Numbered from the stretch's first letter, positions 17,254-26,598 are shown. The stretch is 64,000 bases of DNA from Massilia sp. BJB1822 (GCF_013369485.1 NZ_JABWEB010000012.1:106450-170449), one strand, 5' to 3'. The notes: generated by a model not told the origin, from the sequence alone. Translations and numbers: made by a program.

Positions 17254-18539
17254 TGGAACGCTTCAGCAAACAGCGCCGTCTCTGGCTGGGCGGCGTTCTG
17301 GGCCTGGCTTTGCCTATGGCACGGCTGGCGGCGGCGCCGCTGTCCGTGCCGCCACCACTGCCGTCCCTCGACCGCACCGATGCGTCGCTCGCGCCATGGC
17401 AACCGGGATGGCTGGACATCCATCACATCGCCACTGGACGCGGCAACGCGACTTTCGTCCTGCTGCCGGATGGCACAAGCCTATTGATCGATGCCGGCGC
17501 ATCGGCCGCCGGACTGGATGTGTCGGTGGCCCCGCGTCCCAGCGCCGCGCGCCGGCCAGGCCAATGGATCGCGCGCTATGTCCTGCGCCATTTGCGGCCC
17601 AGTGGCCGCGATGCGCTCGACTATCTGGTGGTGACGCATCTGCATCCCGATCATATGGGCGATAGCGATGCCGCGTCGCCGCTGGCGCGCAATGCGGCTT
17701 ACCGCCTGAGCGGCGTCACCGACGTGGCCGACCAGCTGGAAGTCGGCACGCTGATCGATCGGGGTTTTCCCGACTACGGCTACCCATCGCTACTGCAGGC
17801 GCCGTTCGCGGACAACTACCGCGCCTTCGTGCGTGCCCGCGTCGCGGCCGGCTGCAAGGTGGAGCGCTTCCAGGCCGGCAGCGCGCGCCAGATCGCCGCG
17901 CGCGGCCACCGGCCGGGCGCCTGGCCCTTCGAGGTGCGCAATGTGGCGGTGAACGGCCAGGTATGGAGCGGCAGCGGGGAAGAGGCGCGCATGCTGTTTC
18001 CTTCCCTCGACAGCCTGGAACGTTCCGAGTGGCCCACGGAAAACAGCTGCTCGGCCGCGCTGCGCATCGGCTATGGGCGCTTCTCCTACTTCACCGCCGG
18101 CGACCTGACCAGCTATACCGAAGATGGCGCGCTGCCCTGGCGCGACGTGCTGGGACCGGCGGCGCGCGCGGCCGGCCCGGTCAGCGTGGCTACGGCCGAC
18201 CATCACGGCATGTTCGATGGCCTGAATGCGGACGTGGTGCGCAGCCTGCAGCCGAAGGCATGGGTCATTCCGTCCTGGCATATCAGCCATCCCGACATGC
18301 TGCAGCTGGAACGCATGTTCAGCCAGCGCCTGTATCCCGGTCCGCGCGAAGTGTTCGCCACCACGCTGATGGAGGAGAACCTGCGCGCCAATGGCCGCCT
18401 GGCGCGCCGCCTGCGCAGCCGCGACGGCCATGTGGTGGTACGGGTGGCGCCTGGCGGCGGCAGTTTTTACGTTGCCGTGACCGGAAACGGCGACGAAACC
18501 GACCGCGTCAAGTTGCTGACCGAATCCGTTTTGCTTTGA
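17253..18539 (+). CDS. Exported metallo-beta-lactamase-fold hydrolase
   Basis: 428 aa. The start overlaps the receptor stop (TGATG), so the genes are coupled. An N-terminal signal (KQRRLWLGGVLGLALP, possibly Tat-like) points to the periplasm. The metal-binding signature is VVTHLHPDHMGD, followed later by YFTAGDL and the TADHHGMFDG and IPSWHISHPD histidine segments. The fold recalls ComEC-type hydrolase domains, but without the membrane channel. It probably processes the ligand brought in by the adjacent receptor; the substrate is unknown. Confidence 0.8.
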   Translation: MERFSKQRRLWLGGVLGLALPMARLAAAPLSVPPPLPSLDRTDASLAPWQPGWLDIHHIATGRGNATFVLLPDGTSLLIDAGASAAGLDVSVAPRPSAARRPGQWIARYVLRHLRPSGRDALDYLVVTHLHPDHMGDSDAASPLARNAAYRLSGVTDVADQLEVGTLIDRGFPDYGYPSLLQAPFADNYRAFVRARVAAGCKVERFQAGSARQIAARGHRPGAWPFEVRNVAVNGQVWSGSGEEARMLFPSLDSLERSEWPTENSCSAALRIGYGRFSYFTAGDLTSYTEDGALPWRDVLGPAARAAGPVSVATADHHGMFDGLNADVVRSLQPKAWVIPSWHISHPDMLQLERMFSQRLYPGPREVFATTLMEENLRANGRLARRLRSRDGHVVVRVAPGGGSFYVAVTGNGDETDRVKLLTESVLL

Positions 18540-18634
18540 TTTTCAGCCGGCCGGTGCCGGTCTGCGGCCCCGGCCTTTCAATGCGGCGGAAGGACGACTT
18601 CCGCCATGGTGAATTCATTAAGGAGCAAGTGAAA

Positions 18635-20893
18635 ATGCAGCGTTCCCCATCCTCTAATTCCGTATCGGATCTGGCGCAAGCCACGCCAACCAGCGGCGGC
18701 TCGCCGGAACCGAGCAAGGCCAATATCGGCAAGTCGCATGACGATCAGTTGCGCGCAAAACCCGCCGCCTTATCGGAGCAGCAGCGGAGTTTATTGCGCG
18801 AGGCGCTGGATCTGGATACGCGGCGCGATCTGGTTGGCAAGAAGCCAGCGCAATCCAGAGAGCGCAGCTTGAAGGAAATGGCGGCAATGGATAAGGGCAG
18901 CGGTTCGGCGCTGCGCGCCCAGCCAGCCGTCGACAACAATCCCAAACCGCTGTTGCGGCCGCGGCCCTTGCTGGCGAATCACACGGACCTGATCCAGGAT
19001 GCCGCGCAGGCGCTCGCCAAACGCGGCGTCCTGCCGGCGGATAATTTGATCAAGACTGCCTATTCTGGAAGGGAAGTTCCGCGCGAGCGCAAGATTGCCG
19101 ATAATCTGATTCTGGACGCCAACCTCCATTTTGAGGCGCATCTGCAGCGGGAAATCGAACACAATACGCATTTTCTCGATTGCGTGAAGGACGCGACGAA
19201 GCTTATCCATCAGCAGCTGAATATCGAATCGCTGCGCGATATCGACCTGGATAATATAGAGCAGGATATTCGGGAGGTGCGCCTGGAGACGGTGAAAGAG
19301 ATGCTGAAAGACTTCTACCAGGACGAGACGCTACAGCCCCTACTCAAAGAGGGCAAATGGGACGACAAGACATTCAAGGGAGTGGCTTTCAAGTTCCGCG
19401 AAGATATTCCCGGCACGCCGGGCGAGGTGGCCGACAAAAAGGATGTCGCCGTTGGTTTGCTCAAGCTGTACAAGATGCTGGAAACCCAGAAGCCCTATTT
19501 TGGTGGATCGGTCGAATACATGGATAAGCGCAAGGAGAGCCTGGAACACTGGGTTTACCACCTGAGCAGCCTGACCAAGGATCCCGCCCGCCAGTATCCT
19601 CCCTCGGATCTGGAACACAACCATCTGTCCAAACGCCTGATGGATTACCGCACAGGCGCGGACAGCCTGCTGCCGAAAATGAACCAGCGGAATCTGGGGA
19701 CCGGTGTGGTCGAGGCCAAATGGGCGGAACTGCCGGCCGAGCTGCAAAACGACATCCAGGCCGGGATGAGGAAATTCGGCGATGCGGTCGGCAGCCGTGG
19801 GGATATGAGCGGCGACAAGCGTTTTGCCGGTGTCGCAAAGCTGCACAAGGACGTTGCCCAGCGCATAGCGAAGGAGTCGCCGGAGCTGGCTGCCGATCCC
19901 AACCTTGAGTTCAAGCTCACCATGGAGCAGGTATGGGAATATGCCAACGAGGATGAGCGCAAGTTCATTTATGGCGACGTGACCCAGATACCATGGTCCG
20001 ACGCGCACCTGCACGGAGGGGAAGCGTTTGAGCAGACTTATGTTCCAAAAGAGAATCTAGAGCAGCTCGGTCCCAAGCATCCGGATACGGAAGGCCCGGG
20101 CCTGTGGAATGTGGCTGGCGTCAAAGGCAATATCCTGCAAACTGCGGCAGAAGCTGGCCGAAAGTATCGGGAAGAAATGACGAGACTGGACAAGCAAACC
20201 GAAACCATTGGCGAGAGGGCGGCGGAGTTTATCGACAAGCACGGCGACTGGTACGACCAGGCCATGGAAAATCACAAGCCCATCATCGGTGGCATGAGCG
20301 GCCATACCCTTGGCTACCTGAATCTGTACCAGGCCGCGCGCGATGATTTTGCGAGCAAGAACGAGGGCGTGCCAATCCCCGGACCCTCGACGGAAGAGCT
20401 GCGCGCCGTGATGCTGGCCGGGCTGATTGGAGAGAAACGGCATCACAGTTACGATGAGGTGCTGGCCGCCAGCCATGAGATGGGGGATAAGGGCCAGACG
20501 GTGAAGTACGATGACCGCGCAGGCTATCACGATGTGCTTGAGTCGGAAAATCCCGAAATCCGGAAGTGCGCCGGCGAAGCGCTGGAAAAAGCCAAGGCCG
20601 ATTACAGCAAGATCGCCCGCGAAACCGTACTGAATACTGTGCTCGATCACATCGATCATCTGCATCGCGAGCGTGGCCTCTTCAGAAACAGCGATCCAAC
20701 CGGTAACACACTGACGGACGATGAAAAAGCAGCCAACAAGATCATGAACGAGGAAGTCCAGGCGCTGCGCAAAAACATCACCCTGAAGATGGACGCTTAT
20801 CTGGATAGTCTGGATAAGGGCGAGGGTGTGCGCCGCGAGGCCAAGGCGGCAGTCCAGCGTGCCATTGCGGACATCTACGCTCCGGTTCCCTGA
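18635..20893 (+). CDS. Large unrecognised soluble protein, possible secreted effector
   Basis: 752 aa from ATG 18635, chosen for AAGGAG at 18620-18625. There is no signal peptide and no membrane segment. The first ~90 residues are Ser/Pro/Lys-rich and look disordered; the remainder is mainly helical and strongly charged. I recognise no enzyme motif. A His-containing stretch (WSDAHLHGGEAF) and GGMSGHTLGYLNLY in the C-terminal half are the most distinctive parts. Base composition is less GC-rich than its neighbours. A disordered N-terminus on a large helical body is common in proteins sent through specialised secretion systems, and a T4SS lies 5 kb upstream. That link is only an inference. Confidence 0.6.
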   Translation: MQRSPSSNSVSDLAQATPTSGGSPEPSKANIGKSHDDQLRAKPAALSEQQRSLLREALDLDTRRDLVGKKPAQSRERSLKEMAAMDKGSGSALRAQPAVDNNPKPLLRPRPLLANHTDLIQDAAQALAKRGVLPADNLIKTAYSGREVPRERKIADNLILDANLHFEAHLQREIEHNTHFLDCVKDATKLIHQQLNIESLRDIDLDNIEQDIREVRLETVKEMLKDFYQDETLQPLLKEGKWDDKTFKGVAFKFREDIPGTPGEVADKKDVAVGLLKLYKMLETQKPYFGGSVEYMDKRKESLEHWVYHLSSLTKDPARQYPPSDLEHNHLSKRLMDYRTGADSLLPKMNQRNLGTGVVEAKWAELPAELQNDIQAGMRKFGDAVGSRGDMSGDKRFAGVAKLHKDVAQRIAKESPELAADPNLEFKLTMEQVWEYANEDERKFIYGDVTQIPWSDAHLHGGEAFEQTYVPKENLEQLGPKHPDTEGPGLWNVAGVKGNILQTAAEAGRKYREEMTRLDKQTETIGERAAEFIDKHGDWYDQAMENHKPIIGGMSGHTLGYLNLYQAARDDFASKNEGVPIPGPSTEELRAVMLAGLIGEKRHHSYDEVLAASHEMGDKGQTVKYDDRAGYHDVLESENPEIRKCAGEALEKAKADYSKIARETVLNTVLDHIDHLHRERGLFRNSDPTGNTLTDDEKAANKIMNEEVQALRKNITLKMDAYLDSLDKGEGVRREAKAAVQRAIADIYAPVP

Positions 20894-20996
20894 TCCGGCT
20901 TGAACTGTGCTGCTGCTCTGACTGGGGAACTGTGCGCCCAGGCGCCATCCATTCATTTTTATCATTCAGGCTGGAATAGCATGAATGAGGTGAGAA

Positions 20997-21800
20997 ATGG
21001 AAGCAGTTCTCCAGCCGGAGCGCAGCGGTTGCCAGCGCCGCGCCATCGTGCGCCATCGCGGCGGCGCCGCCAGCGATGCGATGGACACGGTGGCAGAGGA
21101 AGTGCCGGTGGCCCTGGTCTTCAACGGCATATCCCATGCGGTGATGATGGCTACGCCGCGCGATCTGGAGGCGTTTGCCGTCGGCTTTGCCCTGACCGAG
21201 GGCATCGTCGGTTCACGCTCTGAAATCTACGATGTGGAGCTGCACCAGCTGCCTGGCGCGGCCGAGGTGCAGCTGCGCATTGCGCAGTCAGCTTTCATGC
21301 AGCTCAAGGAGCGCCGCCGCTCGCTGGCCGGGCGCACGGGCTGCGGCGTGTGCGGCATAGACAGCCTGGCGCTGCTCGATCTTGACCCGGCGCCCATGCC
21401 TGCCAGCGCCTTGCCCGATCCGCTGGCGCCAGCCATCGAGCGCGCCGCGCTCGAACTGGGTCGGCACCAGGTTTTGATGCATCAAACCGGTGGCGTGCAT
21501 GCCGCCGCCTGGTGTGGCCTGGATGGCGCTGTGCTCTGCGTGTTCGAGGATGTGGGGCGCCATAATGCGATGGACAAGCTGGTTGGCCACCTCGCCATGC
21601 GCGGGCTGGATCTGCGCCAAGGCTTCGTCTATCTGTCCAGCCGCGCCAGCTATGAACTGGCGCGCAAGGCGGCCCGCGTGCAGATTCCAATGCTGGCCAC
21701 GATTTCCGCTCCTACCTCGCTGGCCATCGATATTGCGCGCCAGGCCAGGCTGAAACTGGTCAGCTTCTGCCGCGCCGACGGCTTTGTCGAATATGCCTGA
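20997..21800 (+). CDS. fdhD: FdhD, formate dehydrogenase accessory sulfurtransferase
   Basis: 267 aa; GAGGTGAG precedes the start at 20997. FdhD passes sulfur from IscS to the molybdenum cofactor of formate dehydrogenases. The conserved swinging-loop cysteines are in GRTGCGVCG (Cys116 and Cys119). Other family segments are EEVPVALVFNG, RDLEAFAVGFALTEGI, HQTGGVHAA and VFEDVGRHNAMDKLVG. It converges on the YdeP-type molybdoenzyme operon at 21831-25048, its probable client. Confidence 0.95.
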   Translation: MEAVLQPERSGCQRRAIVRHRGGAASDAMDTVAEEVPVALVFNGISHAVMMATPRDLEAFAVGFALTEGIVGSRSEIYDVELHQLPGAAEVQLRIAQSAFMQLKERRRSLAGRTGCGVCGIDSLALLDLDPAPMPASALPDPLAPAIERAALELGRHQVLMHQTGGVHAAAWCGLDGAVLCVFEDVGRHNAMDKLVGHLAMRGLDLRQGFVYLSSRASYELARKAARVQIPMLATISAPTSLAIDIARQARLKLVSFCRADGFVEYA

Positions 21801-21803
21801 ACG

Positions 21804-21830
21804 ATAATGCCCGCTTGAAGCGGGCATTAT
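21804..21830. terminator. Bidirectional terminator between fdhD and the bestrophin gene
   Basis: ATAATGCCCGCTT (21804-21816) pairs perfectly with AAGCGGGCATTAT (21818-21830) around a tight apex. It starts four bases after the fdhD stop and abuts the stop of the convergent minus-strand gene at 21831. Read on either strand, the outer bases are AT-rich, fitting a shared terminator for the two convergent genes. Confidence 0.75.
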
Positions 21831-22733
21831 TCAATCCATCCTGAAGTTTTTATCCGCTGCCGCCTCGTCCGGCATGGGCAGATCGCATAGTTCCAGTACC
21901 GAACGTTCTATAGTGCGGCAGATCGCCTCCAGCGCCAGGCTGTTCGGCGCGCTGCCGAAGGGATCGGCGATTTCCTGGGCAATGGCTTCCAGTGCAAACA
22001 GGGTGTAGGCCACGAAGACCGAGATCAGGGGCGTGGCCGCGCCGATCGCATGCACCAGGCCAAACGGCAGCAGGAAGCAGTAGGCGTAGATGGTCCGATG
22101 CAGCAGCACGCCATACGGATAGGGAATGGGCGTGCTGGCCAGCCTTTCGCAGCCGCCGACAGCGTCGGCCAGGCTGTTGATCTGGCCATCGAGCATCCAC
22201 AGGGTCTGGCTATCTGGGGCGGTCTGGCGCATCAGGCGGCGCAAGCCATTCAGCACCGCAACGGGACGGTAGGCGCGCTGGCGCAGTTCGGCGGCCAGGG
22301 CGGGCGGCAGCAGGCGCGCCAGATCAGCGTCGGGCGAGCTGCCGCGCAACTGGTGGCGCAGCAGGTGGACAAAGGCGATCACGCGGGACGCCAGCTCGCG
22401 GCGTCCGACGCGCCGCGCGGGCAGGTAGGCCAGCGCCTGCGAGGTCAGGCTGCGCGAGGCGATCAGCACATGGCCCCATAGCTGGCGCGCCTCCAGGTAG
22501 CGCTGGTAGCTGGCATTGTTGCGGAAGGCGAGGAAGATGGCGAGGCTGACGCCGAGCAGGGGAAAAGGCGCCGTATCGAGCGGCACGCGCTCGCCAAAGA
22601 TGCGGCCATGCCCGAACACGGCGGCCAGGCTAATCGCAAGGATCAGCAGCAGCTGCGGCAAAATGGCCGGCAGCACCGAGCCATGCCAGACCAGCAGCAT
22701 GCGCAGCCAGTTGCTTTGCGGGCGGATGATCAT
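21831..22733 (-). CDS. Bestrophin-family membrane protein
   Basis: 300 aa from the ATG at 22733, which overlaps the stop of the upstream molybdoenzyme gene (ATGA). The opening NWLRMLLVWHGSVLPAILPQL, the FPLLGVSLAIFLAFRNNASYQRYLEARQLWG core and the C-terminal DPFGSAPNSLALEAICRTIE region are typical of bacterial bestrophin/YneE proteins, which are pentameric anion channels. Four or so membrane segments are visible. Coupling to a YdeP-type enzyme is unusual and may reflect anion or pH homeostasis linked to that enzyme's reaction. Confidence 0.88.
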   Translation of the reverse strand: MIIRPQSNWLRMLLVWHGSVLPAILPQLLLILAISLAAVFGHGRIFGERVPLDTAPFPLLGVSLAIFLAFRNNASYQRYLEARQLWGHVLIASRSLTSQALAYLPARRVGRRELASRVIAFVHLLRHQLRGSSPDADLARLLPPALAAELRQRAYRPVAVLNGLRRLMRQTAPDSQTLWMLDGQINSLADAVGGCERLASTPIPYPYGVLLHRTIYAYCFLLPFGLVHAIGAATPLISVFVAYTLFALEAIAQEIADPFGSAPNSLALEAICRTIERSVLELCDLPMPDEAAADKNFRMD

Positions 22734-25048
22734 GGCTGGACCCCATTCTGGGCCGGATGCAGCAGCACCGGAATGGACTTGGAGGTTGGGGTGCCCGCGC
22801 CGACGGCCACGCTGGTCAGCGGCACGAGGGGATTGGTCTCGGGGTAGTAGGCGCCGACGCAGCCGCGTGGAATGTCGTATTCGACCAGCAGGAAGCCCTT
22901 GGCACGGCGCTCTACGCCATCGTCCCATACGCTGCTGACGTCTACATGGTCGCCGGCCTTGAAGCCCAGCATGTCCATATCCAGCTTATTGATGAAGACC
23001 ACACGGCGCAGGCCGAACACGCCGCGATAGCGGTCGTCCAGGCCGTAGATGGTGGTGTTGTACTGGTCGTGCGAGCGCGTGGTCATCATCGTCAGCAGGC
23101 GCCTGCCGTGGATGGCGCGGGCGCGGTGGATGGGCGTGTCGCGGTCCACGACATTCACCAGGAACTGCGCCTTGCCGCTGGGCGTGACCCATTCGCGTTC
23201 GCGCGAAGCGACCCGCAGGTGGAAGCCTCCCGGCCGGGAAACGCGCTCGTTATAGTCGTAAAAATCATCGAAGACCTTCTCGATATCGTCGCGGATCAGG
23301 GCATAGTTGGCGGCGCGCGCCCGCCAGTCGACCTTGGCGCTGCCCAGCGTCGCTTCGGCCATGCGCGCCACGATGGCGGTCTCGGACAACAGATTGGGCG
23401 AGGCTGGCTGGTTGATGCCGTAGGAGATATGCACCATGCTCATCGAGTCCTCCACCGTCACGCCCTGCGCCACGCCTTCCTGCAGGTCGATCTCGGTGCG
23501 GCCCAGGGTAGGCAGGATCAGGGCGTCGCGGCCGTGCACCAGATGGCTGCGATTCAGCTTGGTCGCCACATGAACCGTCAGCTCGCATTGGCGCAAGCCT
23601 TGCCAGGTCAGTTCCGTATCCGGCGTGGCGCTGGCGAAGTTGCCGCCCAAGCCGATGAAGACTTTCAGCCGGCCATCGATCATGGCCTGGATGCTGGAAA
23701 CCACATCGTGGCCGTGATGGCGCGGCGGTTCGAAACCGAATACCGCTTGCAGGCGGTCGAGGAAGGCTGCCGTCGGCTGCTCCTCGATGCCCACCGTGCG
23801 GTCGCCCTGCACATTGGAGTGGCCGCGCACCGGGCACAGTCCCGCGCCGGGACGGCCGATATGCCCGCGCATCATCATTAAATTGGAAAGCATCTGGATG
23901 GTTGCCACCGAATTCTTGTGCTGGGTCAGACCCATGCCCCAGCAGGCGATCACGCGCCCGCTGTTGATATAGGTATGGGTCAGGCGTTCGATCTGTTCGC
24001 GTTCCACGCCCGATTCCTCCAGCAGCACATGCCAGCTCTCGCCGCGCAGATCGCGCGCGAAATCGTGGAAGCCGACGGTGTGGGCGGCGATGAAGTCCGT
24101 ATCCAGCACCCTGGGCCGCCCGGTACTCATTGCTTCGTCGTCGAGTTCCACCACGCGCTTGGCGACGGCTTTGATCAGGGCGAAGTCGCCGCCCAGGCGC
24201 GGCTGCACGAACATGGAGCTGATATGGGTGCTGGAATTCAGCAGCATTTCGCCCGGGCTCTGCGGATCCTGGAAGCGCTGCAATCCTCTTTCCTTCAAGG
24301 GATTGATGGACACGATGGCGGCGCCGCGCCTGGCGCATTCGCGCAGCTCGCCCATCATGCGCGGATGGTTGGTGGCGGGGTTCTGGCCGAAGATCAGGAT
24401 GGCGTCGGCCAGTTCGAAGTCGTCCAGCGTGACCGTGCCTTTACCGATGCCCACCGTATGCGGCAGGCCGCGGCTGGTCGCCTCGTGGCACATATTCGAG
24501 CAGTCGGGGAAGTTGTTGGTGCCGTACATGCGCACGAAAAGCTGGTAAAGGAAGGCCGCTTCGTTGCTGGCCCGGCCCGAGGTGTAGAAGGCCGCCTGAT
24601 TAGGATCGTCTAGCTGATTCAGGTGGCGGGCTATCAGGGCGAAGGCATCATCCCAGGCAATGGGCAGGTATTTGTCGCTGGCGCTGTCGTAGACCAGGGG
24701 ATCGGTCAAGCGGCCATGCTGTTCCAGCTCGTAGTCGCTCTGTTCCATCAGTTGCGCTACGGTGTGGCCGGCGAACAATGCGGGGCGCGCGCGCTTGCTG
24801 GTCGCTTCCGCCGCCACGGCCTTCACGCCGTTTTCGCAGAATTCGAAAGTGGAGGTGTGGGCGCGGTCAGGCCAGGCGCATCCGGGACAGTCGAAACCAT
24901 TGGGCTGGTTCTGCGACAGCAGGGTGCCCAGCCTGGCCGCACCGACCCGCTCGCGGTAAAGCTGGAGCGCCACATGTTTCAGCGCGCCCCAACCGCCCGC
25001 CGGGTTAGGGTAGGGCGCGATATGGCCGGTATTGTCTTTTTTGCTCAT
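22730..25048 (-). CDS. FdhF/YdeP-family molybdopterin oxidoreductase
   Basis: 772 aa from ATG 25048, preceded on the minus strand by AGGAC. The N-terminal GFDCPGCAWPD and FEFCENG segments, the YTSGRASNEAAFLYQL stretch and the C-terminal molybdopterin-dinucleotide-binding domain (RLLTMMTTRSHDQYNTTIYG) match the YdeP branch of formate dehydrogenase H-like enzymes. E. coli YdeP is linked to acid resistance; the substrate of this branch is uncertain, although it is often annotated as a formate dehydrogenase alpha subunit. The cofactor would need FdhD, encoded convergently. The bestrophin is translationally coupled downstream. Confidence 0.9.
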   Translation of the reverse strand: MSKKDNTGHIAPYPNPAGGWGALKHVALQLYRERVGAARLGTLLSQNQPNGFDCPGCAWPDRAHTSTFEFCENGVKAVAAEATSKRARPALFAGHTVAQLMEQSDYELEQHGRLTDPLVYDSASDKYLPIAWDDAFALIARHLNQLDDPNQAAFYTSGRASNEAAFLYQLFVRMYGTNNFPDCSNMCHEATSRGLPHTVGIGKGTVTLDDFELADAILIFGQNPATNHPRMMGELRECARRGAAIVSINPLKERGLQRFQDPQSPGEMLLNSSTHISSMFVQPRLGGDFALIKAVAKRVVELDDEAMSTGRPRVLDTDFIAAHTVGFHDFARDLRGESWHVLLEESGVEREQIERLTHTYINSGRVIACWGMGLTQHKNSVATIQMLSNLMMMRGHIGRPGAGLCPVRGHSNVQGDRTVGIEEQPTAAFLDRLQAVFGFEPPRHHGHDVVSSIQAMIDGRLKVFIGLGGNFASATPDTELTWQGLRQCELTVHVATKLNRSHLVHGRDALILPTLGRTEIDLQEGVAQGVTVEDSMSMVHISYGINQPASPNLLSETAIVARMAEATLGSAKVDWRARAANYALIRDDIEKVFDDFYDYNERVSRPGGFHLRVASREREWVTPSGKAQFLVNVVDRDTPIHRARAIHGRRLLTMMTTRSHDQYNTTIYGLDDRYRGVFGLRRVVFINKLDMDMLGFKAGDHVDVSSVWDDGVERRAKGFLLVEYDIPRGCVGAYYPETNPLVPLTSVAVGAGTPTSKSIPVLLHPAQNGVQP

Positions 25049-25107
25049 GTTTTGAGTCCTTTTCGGTGGATGCCGCCAGTGTCGGTCCTGGAGGGGCTGC
25101 GCGGCGT

Positions 25108-25138
25108 GTACAGAAAGGGACACAGTGCAGGGGTACAG
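25108..25138. promoter_or_regulatory. Direct repeats, probable MocR-type operator
   Basis: GTACAG occurs at 25108-25113 and 25133-25138 with a related CACAG at 25121-25125, giving copies at roughly 12-13 base intervals. They lie between the divergent ydeP-type and mocR-type genes. Direct-repeat operators between a MocR gene and its divergent target are the norm for this regulator family, so these are good candidate binding sites. Confidence 0.5.
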
Positions 25139-25151
25139 TCGGGCGGGCCAA

Positions 25152-25178
25152 CTGACGGTATATGGGCTGCGCTATACT
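25152..25178 (+). promoter_or_regulatory. Candidate promoter of the MocR-type gene, near-leaderless
   Basis: TATACT at 25173-25178 is a good -10 element, and CTGACG at 25152-25157 is a weak -35 at 15-base spacing. Transcription would start near 25185, at or beside the ATG at 25186. No ribosome site is present before that ATG, which fits a leaderless transcript. Confidence 0.4.
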
Positions 25179-25185
25179 GAATTGC

Positions 25186-26598
25186 ATGAAACTGTATGAA
25201 ACACTTGCCGCCGAGGTGGAAAGCCAGGTCGAACGCGGCGTGCTGCTGGAAGGCGAAAAGCTGCCTTCGGTGCGCCAGACCAGCCAGCATCGCAACCTCA
25301 GCGTCAGCACGGTGCTGCGCGCTTATTCCCTGCTTGAGAGCCGGGGCGTTATCGAAAGCCGCCCGCAATCGGGATTCTTCGTGCGCAGCAGGTCCGGTGC
25401 CGCAGCGCGCCCGGTGGCGCAAACGCCCGCGCTGGTGCTGTCGTCGGAAGTGGATGTGAGCCGCCTGGTGCTGTCCACGCTGCGCAGCATCCGCAGCGAG
25501 GGCGCGGTGGCGCTGGGTTCACCCTATCCCGATCCCGCCCCCTTTCCCTGGACGCGCATCAGCCAGTACGCCAATGCCATCGCCCGCCGCAGCCAGAACT
25601 GGAGCGTGATGGACGATCTGCCGCCGGGAAATCCAGAACTGATCCGCCAGATCGCGCGCCGCCATATGGAAAACGGCATGGCCGTCGATCCCTCTGAAAT
25701 CATCGTGACGGTGGGCGCGACGGAGGCGATCAATCTTTGCCTGCAGGCCGTGGCGCGGCCGGGCGACGTGATCGCCGTCGAATCGCCCACTTTTTATGCC
25801 ATGCTGCACGCCATTGAACGCATGGGCATGCGCGCGCTGGAAGTGCCGACCGATGCGCGTGAGGGTATCAGTGTCGAGGCGCTGCGCGCCATCCTGGACC
25901 AGCAGCGCGTGGCAGCCTGCATGGTGATGCCGAATTTCCAGAATCCGCTGGGCTTTCTGATGTCCGACCAGCGCAAGCGCGAGCTGGTGGCGCTGTTGTC
26001 CGAGCATGACATTCCGGTGATCGAGAACGCTGTCTACAACGAGCTGTATTACGGCGACAGCCATCCCACTTCGCTCAAGGCTTACGATAGCAAGGGACTG
26101 GTGCTGCACTGCTCGTCCTTCTCCAAGAGCCTGACGGCAAACTACCGCATCGGCTGGGCGCTGCCGGGCCGCTATACGGCGCAGGTGGAAAAGCTCAAAT
26201 TCCTCAACACGCTGACCACGCCGTCCTTGCCGCAGTTGGCGATTGCCGACTACCTGCAGCGCGACGGATACGACCGCCATTTGCGCCAGGTGCGCAAGGG
26301 TTATGCGCAGCGCGCGTGCATGATGGCGGCGGCCGTGTTGCGCTTCTTCCCGGTCGGCACGCGCGTATCCGAGCCGCAGGGCGGCTACGTGCTGTGGGTC
26401 GAGCTGCCGCAAGGCGTCGATGCGATGAAACTGTATGCGCGTGCGCTGGAGCGCAAGATCACGGTCGGCCCGGGCCATATGTTCTCCGCCAGCGGCAGCT
26501 ACAGCCATTACATCCGCCTCAATTACAGCTATCCCTGGTCGACGGACGTCGAGGATGCGTTGCGCATTCTGGGCCGCCTGGTCGGCGACCTGCTCTAA
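25186..26598 (+). CDS. MocR/PdxR-type transcription factor with aminotransferase domain
   Basis: 470 aa. Residues 1-70 are a GntR winged helix (LPSVRQTSQHRNLSVSTVLRAYSLLESRGVIESRPQSGFFV). Residues ~100-470 are a fold-type I aminotransferase domain with the PLP lysine in SSFSKSLT (Lys314) and NFQNPLGF and GYVLWVELP segments. Such proteins sense PLP or an amino compound and usually control a divergent neighbour, here the ydeP-type gene. The ATG at 25186 is used because the helix-turn-helix begins directly after it; an upstream in-frame ATG at 25162 would fall before the -10 element. Confidence 0.9.
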   Translation: MKLYETLAAEVESQVERGVLLEGEKLPSVRQTSQHRNLSVSTVLRAYSLLESRGVIESRPQSGFFVRSRSGAAARPVAQTPALVLSSEVDVSRLVLSTLRSIRSEGAVALGSPYPDPAPFPWTRISQYANAIARRSQNWSVMDDLPPGNPELIRQIARRHMENGMAVDPSEIIVTVGATEAINLCLQAVARPGDVIAVESPTFYAMLHAIERMGMRALEVPTDAREGISVEALRAILDQQRVAACMVMPNFQNPLGFLMSDQRKRELVALLSEHDIPVIENAVYNELYYGDSHPTSLKAYDSKGLVLHCSSFSKSLTANYRIGWALPGRYTAQVEKLKFLNTLTTPSLPQLAIADYLQRDGYDRHLRQVRKGYAQRACMMAAAVLRFFPVGTRVSEPQGGYVLWVELPQGVDAMKLYARALERKITVGPGHMFSASGSYSHYIRLNYSYPWSTDVEDALRILGRLVGDLL

